Source of the DNA: Pseudomonadaceae bacterium
Lineage (GTDB): Bacteria; Pseudomonadota; Gammaproteobacteria; Pseudomonadales; Pseudomonadaceae
Assembly (NCBI GenBank): GCA_007692485.1
Contig: REBY01000094.1
Location: 1-38,277, forward strand
DNA length: 38,277 bases
Direction: 5' to 3'
The notes under the pieces: model-generated
The model's input: only the letters and a program-made list of their open reading frames with translations
Told to the model about the DNA's origin: nothing
The model's database searches: none
Program-made: the position numbers and the translations under genes
Shown here: positions 32,562 through 38,277 of the stretch, piece after piece
How the letters are laid out: every line of letters begins with the position of its first letter
How positions within the stretch are numbered: position 1 is the first letter of the stretch

Positions 32562-32592
32562 TGGCGGGGCATGTGAGCACATTGCCCCGCCA
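32562..32592. terminator. Bidirectional terminator-like hairpin between pilE and uraA
   Basis: TGGCGGGGCA at 32562-32571 pairs perfectly with TGCCCCGCCA at 32583-32592, and the loop adds TGTG/CACA pairing. It lies between two convergent genes. No U-tract follows on the plus strand (ATCGAC); on the minus strand the stem is followed by ACAAACCACC. It is likely a shared transcript end, although not a classical Rho-independent one. Confidence 0.6.
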
Positions 32593-32597
32593 TCGAC

Positions 32598-33848
32598 TTA
32601 CTCAGCCTGAGTCGTGTCTGTTGAGGGGTGTGGCAAGATCAGGTTCAGCACAATGGCGACAACCCCACAGAGGCTGATGCCTTGCAGGCTGAAGCTCTGA
32701 TTACCGATCATCAGGCCGCCGATACCGAAGACCAAAGTGACAGAAACGATGCACAGGTTGCGGGGCTGCGCGAGGTCGACCTGGTTTTTGATCAAGGTAT
32801 TCATACCCACAACCGCAATCGAGCCAAATAGCAGGCAGAGAATGCCACCCATCACAGGCGTAGGGATACTGAGCAGAATGGCGCCGAATTTGTCGATAAA
32901 GGCCAGAACAATGGCAAAGCAGGCTGCCCAGATCATCACGTTGGGGTTGAAGTTGCGCGTCAGCATCACCGCGCCGGTCACCTCTGAATAGGTTGTGTTT
33001 GGCGGGCCACCAAACATGGCGGCGGTGGAGGTGGCAATACCGTCACCCAGCAGGGTGCGTTGCAACCCTGGCTTGCGGATATAGTCTTTGCCCGTCACCG
33101 AGCCAATCGCCAACACATCGCCAATATGCTCAATGGCTGGTGCGATGGCTACCGGGATCATGAACAGAATGGCCGCCAGCTTGAATTCTGGAGTGACAAA
33201 GCCGGGCATGGCCAGCCAGCTGGCCTCGCCAACACTGGAAAATTCAACGATGCCGAACACCCAGGACAGGCTGTAGCCGACAATGACCCCGGCCAGAATC
33301 GGCACCAGCCGGAATAGCCCTTTGGCAAAGATGGCCACTGCAATGGTGGTTGCCAGCGACAACATGGCAATGGTGATGGCTATCGGGTAATCAATAATCT
33401 GTTCGGCACCATCGCCGGTTTTGCCCATGGCCATGTTCACCGCAACCGAGGCCAGCCCGAGCCCGATCACCATGATCACCGGGCCAACCACAATCGGCGG
33501 CAACAGGCGCTGAATAAAGCCCGGACCGCGCCAGCGCACCAGCAGGCTGAGCAGGATGTACATCACCCCTGCGGCCAACAGGCCACCGAGGGTCGCTGCC
33601 AGCCCCCAGGTCTGGTTGCTGTACATGATCGGGGCAATAAAGGCGAAGCTTGAGGCAAGAAAGACCGGCACCTGTCGCTGGGTGGTGAACTGGAACATCA
33701 GGGTACCGATCCCAGCGGTAAACAGTGCTACGCTGGGATCCATGCCGGTTATCAGCGGCATCAGTACCAGGGCACCAAAGGCGACAAACAGCATTTGTGA
33801 GCCGGCCAGGGCGCTGCGCCAGCCGCGGGTGTCCAGGGCATCCATCAC
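32598..33848 (-). CDS. uraA: Uracil permease (nucleobase:cation symporter-2 family)
   Basis: This 12-14-helix inner-membrane transporter imports uracil with protons. The 416-residue product has the family sequence [22 protein letters not shown] near 50-70 and the conserved [17 protein letters not shown]-type and [19 protein letters not shown] motifs with the substrate-site Glu at about 245. It overlaps upp by four bases (ATGA), matching the salvage pathway order uptake then phosphoribosylation, as in PAO1 (PA4647/PA4646). Other NCS2 substrates (xanthine) are possible, but co-location with upp makes uracil much more likely. Confidence 0.93.
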   Translation of the reverse strand: MMDALDTRGWRSALAGSQMLFVAFGALVLMPLITGMDPSVALFTAGIGTLMFQFTTQRQVPVFLASSFAFIAPIMYSNQTWGLAATLGGLLAAGVMYILLSLLVRWRGPGFIQRLLPPIVVGPVIMVIGLGLASVAVNMAMGKTGDGAEQIIDYPIAITIAMLSLATTIAVAIFAKGLFRLVPILAGVIVGYSLSWVFGIVEFSSVGEASWLAMPGFVTPEFKLAAILFMIPVAIAPAIEHIGDVLAIGSVTGKDYIRKPGLQRTLLGDGIATSTAAMFGGPPNTTYSEVTGAVMLTRNFNPNVMIWAACFAIVLAFIDKFGAILLSIPTPVMGGILCLLFGSIAVVGMNTLIKNQVDLAQPRNLCIVSVTLVFGIGGLMIGNQSFSLQGISLCGVVAIVLNLILPHPSTDTTQAE

Positions 33849-34486
33849 ACGATATCCTTCTGCTTGGTACCAAAAATCTTGTCACCGGCATCGCCGAGGC
33901 CGGGAATGATATAGCCATGTTCATTCAGCCGTTGATCCACCGACGCGGTGTAGATGCACACATCCGGATGCGCCCGGTTGACCCTTTCAATGCCTTCCGG
34001 TGCGGCGACCAGCACTAACGCACGAATCTCGCGGGCGCCGGCCTTTTTCAGCATGTCGATCGTAGCGATCATAGAGCCGCCGGTCGCCAACATGGGGTCA
34101 ATGATCAGTGCCATGCGCTGGTTCATATCGCCGACCAGCTTTTCCAGGTAGGTATCAGCTTCCAGGGTTTCTTCGTTGCGCGCCAAACCAATCACGCTAA
34201 CCTTGGCGCTGGGTATCAGGCTGAGAACACCATCGAGCATGCCCAGGCCGGCGCGCAGGATGGGTACCACGGTGATCTTCTTGCCAGACAGTTTTTCTAC
34301 CTCAACACGGCCACACCAGCCGTCTATGGAATAGCTTTCCACCGCCAGATCCTTGGTGGCCTCGTAGGTCAGCAAGGCAGCGACTTCCTGTGCCAGCTCG
34401 CGAAAGTTCTTGGTGCTGATTTCGGCGCGGCGCATCAGGCCCAGTTTGTGGCGGATCAAGGGGTGACGAATTTCTTCAACATTCAT
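33845..34486 (-). CDS. upp: Uracil phosphoribosyltransferase
   Basis: Upp makes UMP from uracil and PRPP, a cytoplasmic pyrimidine-salvage step. The 213-residue product has the N-terminal [12 protein letters not shown], the PRPP-binding loop [15 protein letters not shown] at about 127-141 and the uracil-binding C-terminal [17 protein letters not shown] chose ATG at 34486 ([11 protein letters not shown]), which is the family start; the frame is open to 34522. It is co-transcribed with uraA and divergent from hpt. Confidence 0.97.
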   Translation of the reverse strand: MNVEEIRHPLIRHKLGLMRRAEISTKNFRELAQEVAALLTYEATKDLAVESYSIDGWCGRVEVEKLSGKKITVVPILRAGLGMLDGVLSLIPSAKVSVIGLARNEETLEADTYLEKLVGDMNQRMALIIDPMLATGGSMIATIDMLKKAGAREIRALVLVAAPEGIERVNRAHPDVCIYTASVDQRLNEHGYIIPGLGDAGDKIFGTKQKDIV

Positions 34487-34651
34487 AGCAGGACGTCTCG
34501 GCAGGCACGGATTTAACCGCAATAGCCTAAACTATCCTGGCTGGCCCGGTCATCAGCTAATCAGTATGCTGGGGCTGAAAAGCTTGCCTTTGTGCCGCAA
34601 GATCAGTACTTTTCGCCCCTTTTTTGCCTAACTCAAGCTGGAGGTCAGTGC

Positions 34652-35209
34652 ATGCCAATCGATCTGGAACACGTCAGGCAAGTGATGGACGAAGCAGATT
34701 GTCTGTTCAATCAAGCTGAGGTTGAAGCCGCCATGGACCAGATGGCATCCGCCATCACCACTGATTTGGCTGCGGCTAATCCCTTGGTTTATAGCGTAAT
34801 GAACGGTGGGTTGGTGATTGCCGGGCAACTGGTCACTCGCCTGCCATTCCCGATGGAAGTCGGCTATCTGCATGCTACGCGTTACCGCAACAAGCTCTCT
34901 GGTGGCGAGCTGTTCTGGAAGGCCCGGGCCGAACATTCGCTGGTCGGGCGCACAGTATTGATCATTGATGACATTCTGGATGAAGGGCACACGTTGGCGG
35001 CCATTGTCGAATACTGCAAGGACGCTGGCGCCGAATCCGTCAAGACGGCGGTACTCTTGGACAAGCAGCATGAGCGCAAGGCCTATCCAGGCATGCGTGC
35101 GGATTACACCGGGCTGGATGTAGAAGATCGCTATATTTTTGGTTTTGGTCTGGATTACAAAGGCTATTGGCGCAATGCGCCGGGCATTTATGCCCGCAAA
35201 GGCCATTGA
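34652..35209 (+). CDS. hpt: Hypoxanthine-guanine phosphoribosyltransferase
   Basis: The 185-residue enzyme converts hypoxanthine and guanine to IMP and GMP using PRPP. The PRPP motif VLIIDDILDEGHTLAAI lies at about 107-123 and VMNGGLVIAGQL near 49-60 is the second substrate-binding loop. The C-terminal YIFGFGLDYKGYWRN is typical. The ATG at 34652 follows GGAGGT at a good distance; the upstream frame is rejected. It is divergent from upp, giving a salvage cluster for both base classes, as in PAO1 (PA4645). Confidence 0.94.
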   Translation: MPIDLEHVRQVMDEADCLFNQAEVEAAMDQMASAITTDLAAANPLVYSVMNGGLVIAGQLVTRLPFPMEVGYLHATRYRNKLSGGELFWKARAEHSLVGRTVLIIDDILDEGHTLAAIVEYCKDAGAESVKTAVLLDKQHERKAYPGMRADYTGLDVEDRYIFGFGLDYKGYWRNAPGIYARKGH

Positions 35210-35210
35210 G

Positions 35211-35246
35211 ACCGGATACCCCTGAAAAGCTGGTTCGGTGTCCGGT
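35211..35246 (+). terminator. Hairpin after hpt
   Basis: ACCGGATACC at 35211-35220 pairs with GGTGTCCGGT at 35237-35246, with one wobble pair, directly after the hpt stop. There is no U-tract, so it may be a weak terminator or message-end structure. Confidence 0.4.
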
Positions 35247-35299
35247 GGCTGGGTACAATGCCGGCCTTTAATGATCGATGGAATAGCTGCGAGGTGAAT

Positions 35300-35593
35300 G
35301 TGCGCAAAGACAAGAAAAAGGTGATTGGCGAGCCGATGACTGACGAGCAGGTGGCTGCATTTCTCGAGGCGCGCCCCTATGGTAATGAGTCAGTCGAGCT
35401 GCACCTGCTCACCCGCGCCTATCGTGGCCTGCGCGTGGAAGACTTCGAACGCTTCGTGGTCATGTTTCAGGCTGCCGGGCACGACCTGAACGCGGCGGTG
35501 GATGTCAGTGGCAAAAGCTTTTTGGCCGAACTGCGCGAGCATGATCAGGCGGATGATTACGTTGCCATCCTGGAGCAAGCTGGCGCCCGCTGA
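35300..35593 (+). CDS. PA4642-family small protein
   Basis: The 97-residue protein begins MRKDKKKVIGEPMTDEQV and continues AFLEARPYGNESVELHLLTRAYRGLRVEDFERFVVMFQAAGHDLNA, a charged helical pattern characteristic of the Pseudomonas PA4642 family with no assigned function. The GTG at 35300 is chosen because the family starts with MRKDKK and GCGAGG precedes it; GTG 35294 or ATG 35258 would add unrelated residues. The last 37 bases overlap, on the other strand, the 3' end of a small convergent gene. Conserved AYRGL suggests a structured core but no activity can be stated. Confidence 0.8.
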   Translation: MRKDKKKVIGEPMTDEQVAAFLEARPYGNESVELHLLTRAYRGLRVEDFERFVVMFQAAGHDLNAAVDVSGKSFLAELREHDQADDYVAILEQAGAR

Positions 35594-35811
35594 GCTTGCT
35601 GCTGAGCACCCCGGTACGCTTGGTTGTTGCCATTGACCGGGGTTAGCTGATCAGCCGCTAGCCCGATCTGACGGGTGTCCATGTCTTTCACTTCTACCCA
35701 ATGCCGGCCTTCGGGTCGCATATCCAGCCGCCATAGCGCCAGGCAATGGCCCTGGGTGTCCAGCTTGGCGTAACAGCGTGGTTTGCCGCGTTTGTTTTTC
35801 CACCAGCGCAT
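35557..35811 (-). CDS. Small basic protein of unknown function
   Basis: The 84-residue protein opens MRWWKNKRGKPRCYAKLD and continues with an anti-parallel-strand-like stretch (GHCLALWRLDMRPEGRHWVEVKDMD). I recognise no family with certainty; similar small proteins occur next to PA4642 in Pseudomonas. The case for a real gene is the ribosome-binding site: AAAGGAG seven bases upstream of the ATG at 35811. Its C-terminal region overlaps the 3' end of the PA4642-like gene by 37 bases. A longer frame reaching 36081 is antisense to the lipoprotein gene and rejected. Confidence 0.6.
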   Translation of the reverse strand: MRWWKNKRGKPRCYAKLDTQGHCLALWRLDMRPEGRHWVEVKDMDTRQIGLAADQLTPVNGNNQAYRGAQQQAQRAPACSRMAT

Positions 35812-35969
35812 AAACAGTCTCCTTTCGGTTATGTCTAGCGTACGATGCCGCGATTGCGGTTTGATGACAGGAACCCGTGCGTGTGGCTGACAGTCAAAAG
35901 CACTGCCGATGGGCGCTGGCAATGCTATGCTCGCGGCATTCACGTTTCTTGTTAGCGGAGAGAGCAGCA

Positions 35970-36554
35970 ATGTTGAAGCGAATGGCTTGGCCCCTGTTGG
36001 TAGCTGGCTTGTTGGTTTTGGTGGGGTGTGCGCACAGCCCACAGACGCTGGACGTAAGGCCGGCATTGGATTCCCAGCCAACGCGGGCAGGCAATCAGCA
36101 ACCGGTGGTCGTGGTGGTTAATGATACGCGCGAGGACAAGACTTTGGGCACACGTGGCGGGATCTATCCGCAAACCAGTAGCCTGAGCTTGAGTGATCAG
36201 GTACTGCCGCGTCTGCGTGCGGAAGTCGAAGCCGGCGTACGTGCTCTGGGTTATACCCCGGTGCCCGCAGGCACTCCGAACGCGGGTCAGCTGACGGTCA
36301 GTCTGGCTGAACTGACGTATCAGGTTCCTGGTGAGGTGGCCTATGTGACTGAGGCCAATCTGACTGCTGCCTTTACCGCGCAGGCGCGTAAAGGGGGGGA
36401 GCAATACCGTGGTCGTTACAGCGCGTCATCCAACCATCGCTTTGGCTATGCGCCAAATCAGGCGACCAATACCCGCCTGGTTACCGAGGTAATGAATGAC
36501 GCCTTGACCCGTCTGTTCAAGGATCCGGCAATTGCCGAGGTGTTGGGGCGGTAA
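35970..36554 (+). CDS. YajG-like lipoprotein
   Basis: The 194-residue precursor has a signal peptide with lipobox VGC (Cys20), and then a YajG-type sequence: VVVVVNDTREDKTLGTRGGIYPQTSSLSL, DQVLPRLRAEVEAGVRALGY and the C-terminal EVMNDALTRLFKDPAIAEVLGR. YajG family members are outer-membrane-linked lipoproteins of unknown role. The ATG at 35970 opens the signal peptide and has GGAG upstream; earlier in-frame starts are rejected. A strong terminator follows ten bases after the stop. Confidence 0.88.
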   Translation: MLKRMAWPLLVAGLLVLVGCAHSPQTLDVRPALDSQPTRAGNQQPVVVVVNDTREDKTLGTRGGIYPQTSSLSLSDQVLPRLRAEVEAGVRALGYTPVPAGTPNAGQLTVSLAELTYQVPGEVAYVTEANLTAAFTAQARKGGEQYRGRYSASSNHRFGYAPNQATNTRLVTEVMNDALTRLFKDPAIAEVLGR

Positions 36555-36563
36555 GCTACGCAT

Positions 36564-36593
36564 AAAAAAACAGCCCCGTTAGGGGCTGTTTTT
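36564..36593. terminator. Bidirectional Rho-independent terminator
   Basis: CAGCCCC (36571-36577), loop GTTA, GGGGCTG (36582-36588), flanked by an A-run and a T-run: a textbook terminator in both directions. It serves the yajG-like gene on the plus strand and the BCCT transporter on the minus strand. Confidence 0.93.
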
Positions 36594-36607
36594 CGTTGTG
36601 CCGGCGA

Positions 36608-38277
36608 TTAACCACCGACCGGTTTGGGGTCGTCCTCTGGCGGCGTGGGTTGTTGCAGCATCTCGTCATGCTCGGCCATATTCCAGGGCAGGGTACCGGG
36701 TGAGATATGCAGGAAGTGCAGATATTTCTCGAACTGGTCGAGAATGTCGGCAATGATCTCCTGGTCGTCATAGCCATAAATGTCATAGGCCTGGCCACCA
36801 CGACGCAGGAACACTTCGGCCCGATAATGGTGCTCATCACCCTCGCGGCTGCGATCCATTTCCGGATAGGCAAACGACGGCCGGTTGTGTTCGACCATGC
36901 GGATTTCATAGATGAAGTCCACTTCACCAGGCCGCAGGATTTCCAGCCAGGTACGGCAGCCCTCGGGATCATGCTCGACATGTGCCGGCCAGCCACTGTC
37001 TTTCAGACCATCAGCGACATGGTGCATGCTGTCAGTCACTCGGGTAGCGATAAATTGGCTGACTGAGTCACGATCTGCATAGTGCAACAGGCTCTTCAAG
37101 CGCTTCTTCCAGCTGCGTGGCACCGACTCGCTGGCCGATCGGGTATGCAGGCCCTCAACCAGGCTCTGGCTCCGGTGCCCTTCAATCACCAGTGCTCGCC
37201 ACAGCCCCACTGCGGCAATCAGCATGATGATAGAGAAGGGTAGAGCGCTGGCGATAGTCATGGTCTGCAAGGCCCCCAAGCCACCGGCGAGCAGCAGAAC
37301 CGAAGCCAGCACCCCTTCCAGAATGGCCCAGAAAGCACGTTGCCAGGCTGGCGTATGCAGGGCGCCACCGGAAGCCAACGCATCAATCACCAGTGAGCCC
37401 GAGTCGGACGAGGTGACGAAAAAGGTGATGATAAGAATCACCGTGATAAAGGACACAATCGCCGACAAGGGTAACTGCTCATACAGGCGGAACAGCGCGA
37501 CGGCATTGTTTTCCTGTACTTCGCCGATCAGTGCGGTGTAACCCTGGTTCATGATCAGGTTCAGCGCGGTATCGCCAAAGATGGAGAACCACAGGAAAGT
37601 GAAAATGGTGGGTACGAACATGACCCCAAAGACAAACTGACGGATGGTGCGGCCACGGCTGATTTTGGCAATAAACATGCCGACAAACGGGGCCCAGGCA
37701 ATGGTCCAGCCAAAGATGAACAGGGTCCAGTTGCCGATCCAGTCGGAGCGCGAGTAGGCCTGCAGGTTGAAGGTGCGCTCGACAATGTTGTTCAGGTAGC
37801 TACCAGTGTTTTGCAGGAAGGTTTCCAGAATCAGGATGGTAGGCCCCACTGCAAACACAAACAGCATCAGGGAAATGGCCAGTGCCATGTTCAATATGGA
37901 CAGGCGTTTGACCCCCTTGTCCAGACCGGCAACCACCGAAAACAATGCAAGGAAGGTAATCACGGCAATGGCAATGATCTGTACTGTGACGCTGATCGGA
38001 ATTTGCGGCCACAGGTAATTGATCCCGGCATTGATCTGGTTGACCGATAGCCCCAGTGTCGTGGCAATACCAAACAGGGTGCCAAGGATCGCAAAGGTGT
38101 CAACAGCATGCCCGATAGGGCCGTAGATACGGTCGCCGATCAAGGGGTAGAGCGCTGAGCGGATCGACAATGGCAGGCCGTGACGGAAGGAAAAGTAGGC
38201 CAATACCAGGCCAACCAGGCCGTAAATGGCCCAGATATGGAAGCCCCAGTGAAAGAAGGCAATCTGCATCGCCTGCT
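36608..38277 (-). CDS. betT: BCCT-family choline transporter, BetT type, N-terminus cut by the window
   Basis: About 556 codons are present; the frame continues past 38277, so a Met at 38269 is internal. The first visible residues QIAFFHWGFHIWAIYGLVGLVLAYFSFR, followed by LPLSIRSALYPLIGDRIYGPIGHAVD and GTLFGIATTLGLSVNQIN, closely track E. coli BetT as I remember it. Roughly eight membrane helices follow, then a long hydrophilic cytoplasmic tail of about 170 residues, as in BetT-type osmoregulated carriers. It would import choline with protons or sodium for glycine-betaine synthesis; the substrate is inferred from similarity. No bet genes lie in the window. Confidence 0.88.
   Translation of the reverse strand, partial: QAMQIAFFHWGFHIWAIYGLVGLVLAYFSFRHGLPLSIRSALYPLIGDRIYGPIGHAVDTFAILGTLFGIATTLGLSVNQINAGINYLWPQIPISVTVQIIAIAVITFLALFSVVAGLDKGVKRLSILNMALAISLMLFVFAVGPTILILETFLQNTGSYLNNIVERTFNLQAYSRSDWIGNWTLFIFGWTIAWAPFVGMFIAKISRGRTIRQFVFGVMFVPTIFTFLWFSIFGDTALNLIMNQGYTALIGEVQENNAVALFRLYEQLPLSAIVSFITVILIITFFVTSSDSGSLVIDALASGGALHTPAWQRAFWAILEGVLASVLLLAGGLGALQTMTIASALPFSIIMLIAAVGLWRALVIEGHRSQSLVEGLHTRSASESVPRSWKKRLKSLLHYADRDSVSQFIATRVTDSMHHVADGLKDSGWPAHVEHDPEGCRTWLEILRPGEVDFIYEIRMVEHNRPSFAYPEMDRSREGDEHHYRAEVFLRRGGQAYDIYGYDDQEIIADILDQFEKYLHFLHISPGTLPWNMAEHDEMLQQPTPPEDDPKPVGG

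Noticed and set aside
36608-38269. Met at 38269 as the real start of the BCCT transporter
   Set aside because: The visible residues around it are the internal FHWG region of BetT-type carriers and the frame stays open to the window end.
1-38277. CRISPR arrays, tRNA genes, insertion sequences or prophage genes
   Set aside because: No repeated spacer pattern, cloverleaf, transposase or phage protein was recognised on either strand.

Overview
The window comes from a gammaproteobacterial chromosome, almost certainly Pseudomonadaceae. Protein sequences and gene order match, from memory, the Pseudomonas aeruginosa PAO1 segment from ispE (PA4669) down to the PA4642/PA4639 area: ispE-lolB-TPR / hemA-prfA-prmC-moeB-murI-pagL / phr-merR / yfcH-like-hemH / uraA-upp-hpt. 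Base composition is only moderately GC-rich for the family, which fits a Halopseudomonas-type or other marine relative, but genus is inference. No tRNA, rRNA, CRISPR array, insertion sequence or phage gene was seen, and no gene-free stretch exceeds about 235 bases.

Layout. (1) 1-2964, minus strand: a TPR lipoprotein, lolB and ispE (cut by the window edge). (2) 3116-8394, plus strand: hemA-prfA-prmC-moeB-murI, with neighbouring genes overlapping by 4 to 11 bases, then the lipid A deacylase gene pagL. (3) 8477-15352, minus strand: an iron-acquisition block. hemP and a TonB-dependent receptor each have a promoter overlapped by a Fur-box-like sequence. They are followed by a PepSY membrane protein, DUF2271 and DUF4198 periplasmic proteins, a membrane-anchored flavodoxin/ferredoxin-reductase-type flavoprotein, and a small DUF6746-like protein. 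(4) 15367-25203, minus strand: a tightly packed nine-gene operon (DUF523/DUF1722 protein, MerR/LitR-like regulator, photolyase, NTF2-like, SDR, FAD oxidoreductase, DUF1365, cyclopropane/furan-fatty-acid-type methyltransferase, DUF2878). Upstream of it lies a two-gene unit (FAD oxidoreductase and a Trp-rich TIGR02450 protein). Both promoters carry a direct repeat T(G/A)TACA-N12-T(G/A)TACA, the form I remember for PplR/LitR light-responsive operators of P. putida. (5) 25360-27291, plus: a TIGR01777 epimerase-like gene and hemH. (6) 27419-32551, plus: the type IV pilus minor-pilin operon pilV-pilW-pilX-pilY1-pilE, without fimT, fimU or pilY2 in this window. (7) 32598-34486, minus: uraA-upp; then hpt, a PA4642-like gene, a small unknown gene and a yajG-like lipoprotein gene. 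(8) 36608-38277, minus: a BetT-type choline transporter cut by the window end.

How it fits together. Sections 1, 2, 5 and 7 are ordinary core genome (haem and isoprenoid synthesis, translation termination, cell wall, pyrimidine and purine salvage). The accessory interest is in sections 3, 4 and 6: a split ferric-reductase type iron-uptake locus, a probable light- or photo-oxidative-stress regulon joining DNA repair to membrane-lipid modification under one regulator, and a pilus-tip gene cluster at a chromosomal position that in PAO1, as I recall, holds an unrelated chaperone-usher pilus (cupE).
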